NCBI GenBank assembly: GCA_034509425.1
Contig: JAVTVJ010001184.1
Span: 88,058-152,057, forward strand
Length of the DNA: 64,000 bases
DNA from: Eopsaltria australis
Lineage: Eukaryota; Chordata; Aves; Passeriformes; Petroicidae
Reading direction: 5' to 3'
In this document: positions 54,300-64,000 of the stretch, piece after piece
How the letters are laid out: each line of letters opens with the position of its first letter
Position numbering within the stretch: position 1 is the stretch's first letter
The notes under the pieces: model-generated
What the model saw: only the letters and a program-made list of their open reading frames with translations
The model's database searches: none
Told to the model about the DNA's origin: nothing
Program-made: the position numbers and the translations under genes

Positions 54300-55764
54300 T
54301 GTGATAAATGCACGTTACAGTATTGGCTTTTTGCAAGTGTCGAAATGAATACTATGTGTATAATGTCAATCCTTATAGAAGTAGCTTTTGTTATAGAAAC
54401 TTAATGATTACTAAATGCTTTTTTCTTTGTTAGATATAGTTGAGAAATAACTAATATAGCTGTGTTAAAATGTACCTAACTTACAATAAACCACCTGCTT
54501 AGCCAGATAAACACGGGTGTGACAGGCACCTGCCACAGGACATCTCTATCAACAACCATCTGTTGGAAACTGATGGACAAAAGAAGATACTGAACTCTCC
54601 AAAAGAACCACGCATGCTCTAAAAAGGCGGACCCAAGGAGGAGCCATGCTAACTAGTTCTTGGAACATGTAAAATAACTTAGAGAAAAGTTTGAATATAC
54701 ATAATTGACTATGAATATGTGTCAGAGACTGAAAATAGTTCATGCCTCAAACATTGATATAAAGTTTTGATCAGAGAAGCCTCCCTGAGGATACCTGACT
54801 GGGACTTTGGACTGCGAGCCAAACTGCTGAGATTAGATAAAGGGAAAAGCCTATTGTTCAATCATCTCAGTCTGAGGGAAAGGAATGCATCCACAGAGGC
54901 TGAAGCCACCAGCTGCACTGAGAATCATTTCTGGCTGAGTTTGGGGTGGGGGCAGAGCACAGCTCACAGAAGCCAATTTTGCACAGCCCTACCCCCCAGC
55001 TGAAGGGGGGAGGAGGATGGCATAACCTCTGATCAGAGGCAATACGCACTCATCCTCCATTACACAAACTGGCCCAGCTGTGGAACCCCCAACCCCACAA
55101 GCCACATCCACGGGACTCTCACATGAGAGGAAGCTGAGGGGGAGTCACAATCTATCACAGACCCCCCAAAGTGCTCCCCAGATGCCTTGCACCACAGAAG
55201 TGCACGTGATGCAAGCAGAGTCTGCTGCTAGAGGCTGCCCCCTCCCCCGGGGGGACATGCCTGGACATTTCTACCTGGTCCGAGTGTATATTAACACATG
55301 GCATTCTGTGCTTTTGGGAGACTTCCTCCACCGAGACCAGCTGAAGAGGACATCAGGACACCAGTGGGGCCCACGGAGTGGTGATACTTCTTTGTCCCTG
55401 TCCCTCTCTGTCCCCCCATCTTTCTCCCTACTCCTCCTTTTCTCTCTTTTCTTCTCTCTCTCTCTCTCATATTTACTACCAAATAAAACCCATACTATTG
55501 ATTGGCATATGGTCTCGCTTGTACCTTAATTCAGGCAGAGGTATTTCCAAAGAACCTTAATAATTGGATCATAACAATATGTAATAGGCTGATGCAATAA
55601 GCTAAGTGTATAAAGAGAATCTCTCACCATATCAGGTGTGCTCTTGGCTCAGTACCAAGGGTACCCGGCATCCTAGGCGTTGTAAACTTTTGCTCTATCT
55701 TGTCCCTTATTGTCTTTTATTAAACCTTTAAACTTTAACAGGAGAGTGGACCTCGTTTTTCTCA
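54300..55764 (+). repeat. LTR_C, plus strand, with nested LTR_D
   Basis: Begins TGTGATAAATGC and ends CGTTTTTCTCA; total 608 bp without the insertion. Its two parts (54300-54719 and 55577-55764) match, in inverted orientation, the uninterrupted copy at 58580-59185. Poly(A)-like ttattaaacc at about 55717. No clean target duplication. Confidence 0.72.
54720..55576 (+). repeat. Solo LTR_D, 5-bp target duplication
   Basis: 857 bp, TGTCAGAGACTG to GGATCATAACA, flanked by atatg at 54715-54719 and 55577-55581. AATAAA at about 55481 after a ctctctctctctc tract. The empty site is visible in the inverted LTR_C copy (around 58755-58765 on the minus strand). Confidence 0.88.
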
Positions 55765-56642
55765 GATTGCACTTTGAAATTTTAGGAAATGTCTCATTTC
55801 AGCATTTCTCTCCCTTGTCTGCAGGGAAGACGTCTTCTCCTCCAGCAAGGCTAACAAATTTCCAAAGGACTCACAGGAGGTCAAAAAACCTAGTGAGAGA
55901 CTGACACCAGCAAAGTCCAGGAATTTAGTGACACTATTCCAGATATTTCAGGTCCAATGCTGAACAGATAGGAGCTCAGTTCATAAAATGTCATCTTTTA
56001 GAGAGACATACTTGTTACCAAATTTGAGACAAAGACTTGTTTCAACAAGATGTATATCTGTTTATAGCATGGGCTCTCATGTTGCTGACACAGATAAAGA
56101 CCAGTGTAAGCACGATAAATCCTTTTGATGTTCCTGAAGCTTAAGCTCCAAGGACAGACAAAATGATAGGAAGATGGTGATGAAGAAAAAGCAGCCAGTG
56201 TTTTACATCTCAGAGCTTTTTACCAAGGGATGTGGCATGGAGAAACATTATGGATAAAACTGGGTCTGGAGAGCCTCCACTTGGAAAGGTCTCAAAAATG
56301 AATGAGGTTTTAAGAAAGGGTTACAAGATTAGGGTGAGTAGGGAGTGGTTAGGAGGGTTTTGAATTAACAACAGCATTTGCAATGTTGTTTAATAACGTC
56401 TAAAAAGCATCTGAGAGCAATGAAATATGAAACCGGTGTTTTCAGAGCAGAGCCAAGTCTTGGGCTGGGAAAGCAGAGTTGGCTTCCTGGGCGGTGAGTG
56501 GCACCTGAACAGGTGGAAGCTCCTAGGGAGAGAAAAGCTCAGAAATGTGGTTTTGGGGAATTACTGGGTGTCTCAGTTTAGAGACAAATTTTAGGAGAAA
56601 ACGCTCTGGAAGGAGTGTTTCCTCTAAAGAGAAGGGCTTCGG
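55765..56642. other. Unique sequence, nothing recognised
   Basis: About 0.9 kb, AT-moderate, no gene or repeat recognised. Confidence 0.45.
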
Positions 56643-58180
56643 TGTAGTGGTTTTCAGTTCACCTGTTTGAGTTTCTGGCCAAATACCAGCACACCCACCA
56701 AAATTTACCTGATGTTTGCTGTGAGATGAGGATTAGGAGTAGGCAAAGTAGGCTCAAACTTTATAAAGTGTAAAGAAAATTTATTAATATACCTAAGAGA
56801 GAGGGAAAAAAACCAAGAAAAACAAGGACAAACTCCTCAGACCACCCCTCCTTCCCCCACCTCTCCATTTCTTTCTCCCTGACAACATACAAAAGACAAC
56901 ACTTTGACCTCCAGTCAGTTTACCACCTCTGAAATAGCTCTTGTTTCAGTTCATTTAGGGAGAGAAGTCTCTTGTTTATACCATGGATTTTCTGTAAAAA
57001 AATACAGTTTTTTATGGGTCTTCTGCCTCACCATCAGCCGCCACCCGGAAGAAAGATCTGCTTAATGGTGGAACTCTCCCACCCACACCCACTATGGTGG
57101 GTTATGAACAGTCCACAGGGTACCTGTTTTAAGGATGCATGCTTCAATTGCAGCAACAAAGAAAATCCCTTCTTCTGTGCTGAGCAACACAGGTTCTCCT
57201 GACAACACAAGTTCTCTGGCATTCCCCCAGGACCAGGGCTCTGGGTCACAGCCTCTCCTCTCTCTTGGTTCAAGTTTCTCATCAGGCTGTACTTTTTCAA
57301 CACTTACTTGTCTTTACCCAGGTATTTCAGGCTGCAATTAGAACCTCACATCCCCCCTTTGGACTATGTCTTAATATATTACAGGGAATTTATTAGCTCA
57401 GTCCCCAACCATGGTTCTCCAAAAGAATTTTCAGCTTCACTCTGGAAGCACTTCTCATACACCTCCCTCTAAGTATCGGTTCTGCTTTCCTCACTGACTG
57501 CAAAGTCTCTGTGCTGCATTTATGTAGATGTCGTCACTCGTTCCTCTCTCTCTGCAAGGAAGGATGGGTGTCTGTGAGTTTAGTCCAGGCATGGATAGAG
57601 TTAATCTCTCTCTCTCCGGCAGTGTGACAATCACATGGTCCCTGCCGGGCTGTTTGAAAAGGTCTGAGCTGGATGGCAGAAGCACTCAGAGTCTCTGTGT
57701 CCTGGCTCTGCAGAGCTGGCTCAGCCTGGTGGGGCCATCTGGGCCTGGGGTGACAGGGCAGGCAGGGCCTGGCCCGAACAGGATGGAGTCTGGCCCGGTC
57801 CTTGCCTGGCCCGGAGCAGGGGCCTGGCCCTGTCTTGTGTAGCTGACATATCAGCTGAGCTGTATCTGCTGAAAATTCCATCTGGTTCCTCCGCCCTAAA
57901 ACTCCCTTCCCCCCCCCCCCCTCCCCCTACCCCACTGCCCCCTTGGAAGGAGGGGTGGGGGGACGGGACAGGGCCTTACCCAGGAGAGAGGCAGGGAGTT
58001 GCTCCTCTCTGCACAGCAGCAGGCCAAAAGAAGGAAGAGGCTCAGAGGGTCTCTGCTTATATATGTTTTTTTTTCTCGAAGGCGGATCAGCTTTTTAATT
58101 GGTTCACCTACACATCAATCCTTAAAACTACCTAGCTACTGGCTCTCTCTTCCAGGAAGGAAGTTATATCCCTCCCTTTT
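56643..58180 (-). repeat. LTR_B dispersed copy without LTR_A (empty site)
   Basis: Starts TGTAGTGGTTTTCAG and follows LTR_B of the array (about 85-90% by eye), including the poly(A) block, Pro/Arg-rich block and TATA region (58055). At the position where array copies carry LTR_A it reads straight through: ttattaatatacctaagaga (about 56781-56800). About 80 bases of its 5' end are missing, replaced by LTR_E at 58181. Confidence 0.85.
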
Positions 58181-58579
58181 TGCCAGTGAGAAATGAATAC
58201 CGGTAAGTGAAAGCGAAAAAAAAGTAAAACTGTTTATTAACAAAGTAAGATACCCATAAGGCACAGGAAAGAAAAATTGGACTTTACACTCCACCCCCCA
58301 CCCAGCCATATGGCCAGGAGGCAAAGATGGCAGCTGCTCCCTTTGTCTCAGGGAAGGGGAGAAAAGAATCCGTGCAGCAGCTCAGGCAAAAAGCAGATAG
58401 GAATCTGTTTGGCTTCTGGCATTGGTCTGCTCCTCACAGCAGGCAAAACTGGTGGGTTTTAGTGTCCTTTCTTATGCTGGCTCGGTCTTTCCTGGTCTTC
58501 AGACCAGCCGGGGCTGCCCCCGCAGGCTCCCCAGACCAGGAAAAAAAACCAAGTCGAGCTAGTTCAAGGGAAAAAAACC
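58181..58579 (-). repeat. LTR_E, minus strand (right end uncertain)
   Basis: Begins TGCCAGTGAGAAATGAATAC; minus strand shows AATAAA (plus tttatt at about 58233) close to that end, as expected of an R/U5 region. The right boundary against LTR_C is a guess. Confidence 0.45.
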
Positions 58580-59185
58580 TGTGAAAAACGAGGTCCACTC
58601 TCCTGTTAAAGTTTAAAGGTTTAATAAAAGACAATAAGGGACAAGATAGAGCAAAAGTTTACAACGCCTAGGATGCCGGGTACCCTTGGTACTGAGCCAA
58701 GAGCACACCTGATATGGTGAGAGATTCTCTTTATACACTTAGCTTATTGCATCAGCCTATTGCATATTCATAGTCAGTTATGTATATTCAAACTTTTCTC
58801 TAAGTTATTTTACATGTTCCAAGAACTAGTTAGCATGGCTCCTCCTTGGGTCCGCCTTTTTAGAGCATGCGTGGTTCTTTTGGAGAGTTCAGTATCTTCT
58901 TTTGTCCATCAGTTTCCAACAGATGGTTGTTGTTGATAGAGATGTCCTGTGGCAGGTGCCTGTCACACCCGTGTTTATCTGGCTAATCAGGTGGTTTATT
59001 GTAAGTTAGGTACATTTTAACACAGCTATATTAGTTATTTCTCAACTATATCTAACAAAGAAAAAAGCATTTAGTAATCATTAAGTTTCTATAACAAAAG
59101 CTACTTCTATAAGGATTGACATTATACACATAGTATTCATTTCGACACTTGCAAAAAGCCAATACTATAACATGCATTTATCACA
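58580..59185 (-). repeat. LTR_C, minus strand, uninterrupted
   Basis: 606 bp. Plus strand starts TGTGAAAAACGAGG and ends GCATTTATCACA. Inverted relative to 54300-55764, about 95% alike by eye. Confidence 0.72.
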
Positions 59186-59291
59186 AATTCAGTCAAGGAA
59201 GCAAAATAAACTGAATAATAGAAAATGGAGCTGGAAGAGAGCACAGAAAATCAGCTAATGTACCACTGAACCCAAGGGCAATTCAATCCTC
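59186..59291. other. Short spacer
   Basis: About 100 bases between LTR_C and the next LTR-like region; nothing recognised. Confidence 0.4.
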
Positions 59292-61972
59292 TGTCGTGGG
59301 TTCACCTTAATTGAGGTTTCCAGTAAAGAAGGGAAAAGATCAGGTTCAGAAGTGACCTGGCCAGTGGGGAGATATTACAGTTTCCACCCCCAGAACTCAT
59401 AAAACCAGGAGAGAACCATGGTGCTTCCTCTTTTGTGCTTCCTGTTGCTACAAAGGAGAAGTCGTTCCTCCTCTCCCTCCACTGAGCCGCAGGCCCTCAC
59501 AGTCTGCGGCCGCCAGGAAGGCAGGGAGAGGGGAGTCTGAAGCCACAGCACAGCCGGCCAGAGATTGGGGGCCAGCCCTGTGGCCCAGCACAGCAAGCAT
59601 GGGCGGCAAGCCGGGTCAGCTCCACTTGGCTCCAGCCGAGCTGAGAGGGCCTTGCTCTGCTGTCCCAGGCAGGGCCGGGCCAGCTCCACAGCACAGTCCA
59701 GCACGAGAGAGGGTCCGGGCCAGGCCCCTGAAGCTCAGACGCAGCTTGGATGGATGGCAGCGTGAGCAGGCTCCCCCCTCAGCTTGGATGCTGAAATGCT
59801 ATACTTGAACAACGCGCCTGTCCACTGGCAGAGGCCACGTGACCATCTCAGAGGCCCAAGAGAGAGATTAACCCTTTCAGTGCCAGGATGAAACCTGCAG
59901 ACATCCATCCTCCCCTGCACAAAGAGAGAAAAATGAAAACACTTAGAAAAAACAGCATAGAAACTCTGAAGTCAGTGAAGGAAGCAGAGCCGATGCCTAG
60001 AGAGAGGAGCATGAGGAGTGCTTCAGTGCTGAAGCTGAAATTTCTTTTGTGAGGCCATGTTGAATGGACTAAGCTAATTCTCTGTAACTTACTGAGGTAA
60101 TGGGGGGATAAAAGCGTTTAACTAAAGTCAGTGAACCAAGGCACCTGTGTAGAAATGAGTAGATATTGAAGTAACTGGGACCTGATGAGAAGCTTGAACA
60201 GAGAGAGAAAAGAAGTTGTAGTCCAATCCCTTTGCTCCAGGGATGAAAGAAGATTTATGTTGCCAGCGATAGAAGAAAATCCTTTGCTGCTATAGTAGAA
60301 TGGCTCATCTTTAAGAGTATACCCCATAAACCATGATAGCTCACCATACCTGTGGGAAGGCTACTGTGGCCGTTGGCTTGGGCCGGCCAGTTGCCCCCCA
60401 GGGTCTCGGACAGCAGCCCTACGGCGTTTACAGCCAGCGTCCCCGACCTGAGCGGGTTCCCTGCTGTCGGGTCTCTCGCCCCTTACCGCAGGCTGTGTCC
60501 ACCCTTTTTGGTGGTCACTGTAACCGAAGAGCCGGAGTATCGTGGGAGGGTTCTTTCACCCGGGATAATAGAGACACCGTGTTGCTAGCTCTCTGGGCAC
60601 CCAGGTGAAAGACCTGGGGCACCTTCTGCATCAGACTTCTATTGGGGGATTACAAACCAATCACTGATAGGCTTGGGGGAGGAACTAGGGAGGGGTCGGG
60701 GGACAGGAGCCAACTGGGAAAGGAAGGGGGAGGAGAAGGGGAGACTGGCAGGGGATAATACAATCAAGTACTGAGTTCTGGAGCCTGAAGGTGATAAGAC
60801 AGAAGAGTGGCAGCTGGGGACAGGGTAGCCAGCCCCTGGGAAGCCCGGCCCATCTACAGGACAAACCACCCCGGGCTCTGCCCCAGGGGAGTCCCCAGCC
60901 CCGGGCTTCCTAGTGGGGGGAAAAGGGTTTTCTGGGGACTTGGAACCATCACAACAGGCTACAACTGTGGGAGGGACTTTCCACATGGCAAGCAGAATTT
61001 TTCTCCCGGGCAGCTGCTTGTTGTGACACTGGAAACCATGAGAGAACTGTATTTCTTGTGGAAAAAATTCCATGGCAGAAAAGAGAAAATTCCTTTCCCT
61101 AAGTGAACTGACAAAAGACTATTTTAGAGGTGGCAAACTGACTGAAAGTCAAAGTGTTTTTTTTTATGTTGTCAGTGGGAAAGAGATGAAGTGGTGGGGG
61201 GGGGGGAAAGGTGTTCTGAGGGTTTGTTCTGGTTCTTGTTTTTTCATTTTATTCTTAATAAACTTTCTTTATATTCTTTAAAGTCTGAGCCTGCTTTGCC
61301 TACTCCTGATACAAGGGTTTTGGGATTTTAAGGGTTAATCAATGATTGTGAGTATTGCCAAATTTTGCAGCTGCTTACTGGACAATATATACCACTTGCT
61401 CACACTTGCCAAGCAGAAAAGAAAGATGTAAGGGTGGATGCAGGCCATTGATGAGAGGAAGAAGACCGTGACCAAAGATCCTGCTTTTGGATCCTGAAAC
61501 TGGTTTCGGCCAGCTCTAAGGTTGGGAGTCGGGCCAGGATCTCAGAGAGTATGTGCAAGGAGGCAAGGCGACCCCAGGAAGACTCGTTATTTCATCCCAG
61601 AGACCCCAGTCCACAACCACTCGGAGGCACTAAGCAGGTGCAAGCATATGAAAATGACTTTTGAATTCATTATAATATGAAGTAGACATAGGTAGTGAAT
61701 ATGTATGAATGTATTGTGTAATCTAATGCATATGTAACCTGTAACCTAATATATACCAAGCTGAGAGTCACTGACAGTGTGCAAGTTTTTGGAGGAGCGA
61801 TCCCCCTTGCGCCCAGCACCGTATTAAAACATACCAACCCTATAACTACCGAGTTGTGGAGTTTTTTCCACGCCTCACTCCTAATCCTTATCTCACAGCA
61901 AAATTGGGTAAATTTTGGTAAGTGTGCGGGCGTTTGGCCAGAGACTCAGATTTGCAAGCTCAAACCACTACA
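59292..61972 (+). repeat. LTR_B-related LTR, plus strand, with insertions
   Basis: Begins TGTCGTGGGTTCACC and ends AAACCACTACA. A block at 59860-59915 resembles LTR_B (gttaaccctttcagtgccag ... catccatcct). Poly(A) block AATAAACTTTCTTTATATTC at about 61257 and gcctgctttgcctactcct at 61292-61310 match LTR_B. The 3' end block (61878-61972) matches the LTR_B terminus. Flanks are tcctc (59287-59291) and ccctc (61973-61977), a possible 5-bp duplication with one mismatch. Internal parts at 60330-60620 and 61311-61870 are foreign or unassigned. Confidence 0.55.
61311..61877 (+). repeat. Insertion inside the LTR_B-related LTR
   Basis: Interrupts the LTR_B block between cctactcct (61302-61310) and actcctaatcc (61877 on); actcct occurs on both sides and may be a 6-bp duplication. 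It includes an LTR-like end (gagcgatcccccttgcgccc ... ccgtattaaaacatacc, about 61795-61840). The family is not recognised. Confidence 0.35.
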
Positions 61973-63354
61973 CCCTCCTTAAACCACCTGTGATCACTGT
62001 TTTTCCAGCTGGTTCTTAAAAACGTTAAACGCAGCTCCACTATTTTTTTTCATGCCTTTTATTTTCCAAGCCTTAATTATCCCTCTGTCACTCAGCCTGC
62101 ATCTTTCTTCCTGCAGGTTAACCCATGACTTCTCTATGATTATGAATAGTTTATTTCCTTTCTCTCAGTAGCCGTATTTTATGATTTACTATGTCCCCTT
62201 ATTGACTTTTCTTCTCTAGACTAAACAACCCCAGGTCCTTCAAGCTTACTTCTTGGGATATCTTTTGATTTTCTGAGCACTTTACATACCATCCTCCAGA
62301 CTCCCTCTACTACTTGTTCACCACCTTTATTACTAAATTATCCAGCATTTTTAAACCATCACTTCTTCAGGTAAATGCTATTTATTATATCTTTATTCTT
62401 TTCATTATTATAGGATATAATAGCTGTTGTCCAACCATCTGCCAGCTCTTTATGGCTTTGCAGAGGTGAGGGATGGGTGTGTTAAGAGCAGGTATTCTCA
62501 GCACCAAATTGCAATAGGACCATAGGGAGCTTGGGTTTAATGAGAACCAGCTCAGTGGTTCCCAGACTTCCCAACTCTTGCTAAGACTTGCTTGAGGACA
62601 CCATTCCCAAAGAAGTGTGACATATGCAGCAAAAATTTGTGGTTCCTCTCACATCTACATGGTTTTGGGAAGTCTCTGGACTGGTCCAGTTCCAACTTGC
62701 AGGGTCCTATAGAAAATCAGGGTGAAGTCTTCAGATATGTGCTGGGTGGGGAGAACCACAGCAACCTGGACAGGCGTTAACTGAAAACAGGGACAAAACT
62801 GCCATGTTTTGTCCATTTTGAAATGATGCTTTTCTCCACAAAGATATTTTGATGGGAAAATATATTTTGTGTTATTTATTGCAATTAGCTCTGAGTATAC
62901 AGCTGACTGCCCTGAAGACAAGGGCCCTGGAACTGCAGAAAATGTATCACCAGTGAGGTAAGCAACAGCCATCAGTGCACAGTGGGTTTCCATTTCAGAT
63001 GGAGGACGTCAGACCCTCCCACAAGAATAAAAATGTCCAGCTCTACCCAAACACATGCAACTAGAAATATTTTTTCCAGTTGAAGAACTGGCCTGGGATG
63101 TGTACCATAAAGCAGCAAATTGCTGAGCATGCACTGCATGTCTGCTTAAGAATGTTTTGAATGCAAAAACAACACAATGCATTTTTTTCTTCTGCTTGAA
63201 AATTATGTTTTTGGTGGAGATATCTGCATATATTGATGCCTGAAGGATTTTTTCTGCTTTTCTCCTGAATACTTCTTACACTGTTCCCTACATTCACGAG
63301 TATTAGCATGCATACTTGTGATGCTTTAGGTGATAGTTTAGCCTGGTTTCATGG
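61973..63354. other. Unique sequence, nothing recognised
   Basis: About 1.4 kb of AT-rich sequence without credible gene or repeat. Confidence 0.45.
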
Positions 63355-63690
63355 TGTTTAGCAGGCCAGTAGACTAAACACCCCTGAAACCACGTAGAGT
63401 TAGAAGACCAAACACCCTGTTTTCGTGAGCCCTCAAGGTCTCCTAGTAGGACAGATTTTGTAAACTAGAAGTTAGCCCACCCAGGCCCCTTATTGGGCCC
63501 TCCTGGTAGATATGCTAATGTGTAGAGTCTTTAATTGTATACTCGATTGGGGGAACGGGGCTTTTGCGGCGTGTTCTACCTGGACGGCAGAAGCCATCAA
63601 ACGGGATCCTATTAAAATACCGAGGTAAACAACCCCCAACCCTTTCACCGTGTCTGAGCCTTTATTTCCTAAGACCAGAAAAAGGCATCA
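63355..63690 (+). repeat. Candidate short LTR_G
   Basis: Begins TGTTTAGCAGGCCAG. The right part (63560-63680) looks like R/U5: a GC-rich stretch, attaaa at about 63611, then caccgtgtctgagccttta. No flanking duplication found and only one copy in the window. Confidence 0.35.
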
Positions 63691-64000
63691 ATATTTTAGA
63701 GATTTTGGTCAAAGAGCTCCATTTACTCTCCTGCAGATTTTAATTCAGGTAATTTCAGACTAATACATACTAAATTACATCTAACTGTGTCTTTGTTGGA
63801 AAACATACCAGTTTAAAAATATTTTTATATTACTTTAGCCGGGTTTGTTCACCTTTGCCTCGAGGGAAGAGAACTAAAGCTTTTTTCCAGGACGTTGTTT
63901 CTATAGGTGAAGCCTGATGGACTTAACATCTCAACACCTTGGGAGTAGCATAGAAGATACACAAGAGATAACAGCTATCAACGGTCATTAATAGACCATC
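63691..64000. other. Unique sequence to window end, nothing recognised
   Basis: 310 bases, AT-rich. Confidence 0.45.

Overview
The window is vertebrate nuclear DNA, almost certainly from a bird. The signs are CR1 LINE fragments with the typical avian 3' ends, an alpharetrovirus-like ERV family with a tRNA-Trp primer site, and the terminal coding exon of an inhibitory SMAD (SMAD7 type). Only one host gene exon is recognisable. The rest is mostly LTR retroelements nested in one another. A SMAD7-family gene buried in young ERVs suggests the female-specific W chromosome (or Z); this is inference.

Left part (1-13454). The 3' four-fifths of a provirus (ERV-A: gag, pro, truncated pol, complete env, 354-bp LTR) leads into a tandem array. 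The array repeats a 2.29-2.30 kb unit. Each unit is a ~1.64 kb minus-strand LTR (LTR_B) carrying an ERV-A solo LTR (LTR_A) at one fixed site, plus a ~295-bp non-coding internal segment with a tRNA-Val primer site. ERV-A combines betaretrovirus-style gag/pro/pol expression (two in-frame -1 slippery heptamers) with a gammaretrovirus-type Env.

Middle part (13455-37909). This holds intergenic or intronic sequence with an old minus-strand LTR, CR1 fragments and microsatellites. A 6.9-kb alpharetrovirus-like element (ERV2 copy 1, 21537-28438) is inserted inside a CR1 and is itself hit by an LTR_A in its pol/env part. Then come the SMAD7-type last exon and 3' UTR (31471-~33350) and more CR1.

Right part (37910-64000). 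ERV2 copy 2 (37910-44840) shares the odd internal structure of copy 1: no RT core, an extra internal polypurine tract plus U3 stub, and an integrase-N-terminus/Env fused frame. A third ERV (ERV3, 46934-53256, 671-bp LTRs, 5-bp target duplication) sits inside an older LTR. From 54 kb onward there is a mosaic of solo and nested LTRs. One of these is a dispersed LTR_B copy that lacks the LTR_A insertion and so shows the empty site.

Target duplications, primer sites, polypurine tracts and nested order give a relative chronology: CR1, LTR_B and LTR_F first, then ERV2 and ERV3, with LTR_A among the youngest. No CRISPR, prokaryotic features, tRNA or rRNA genes were seen.
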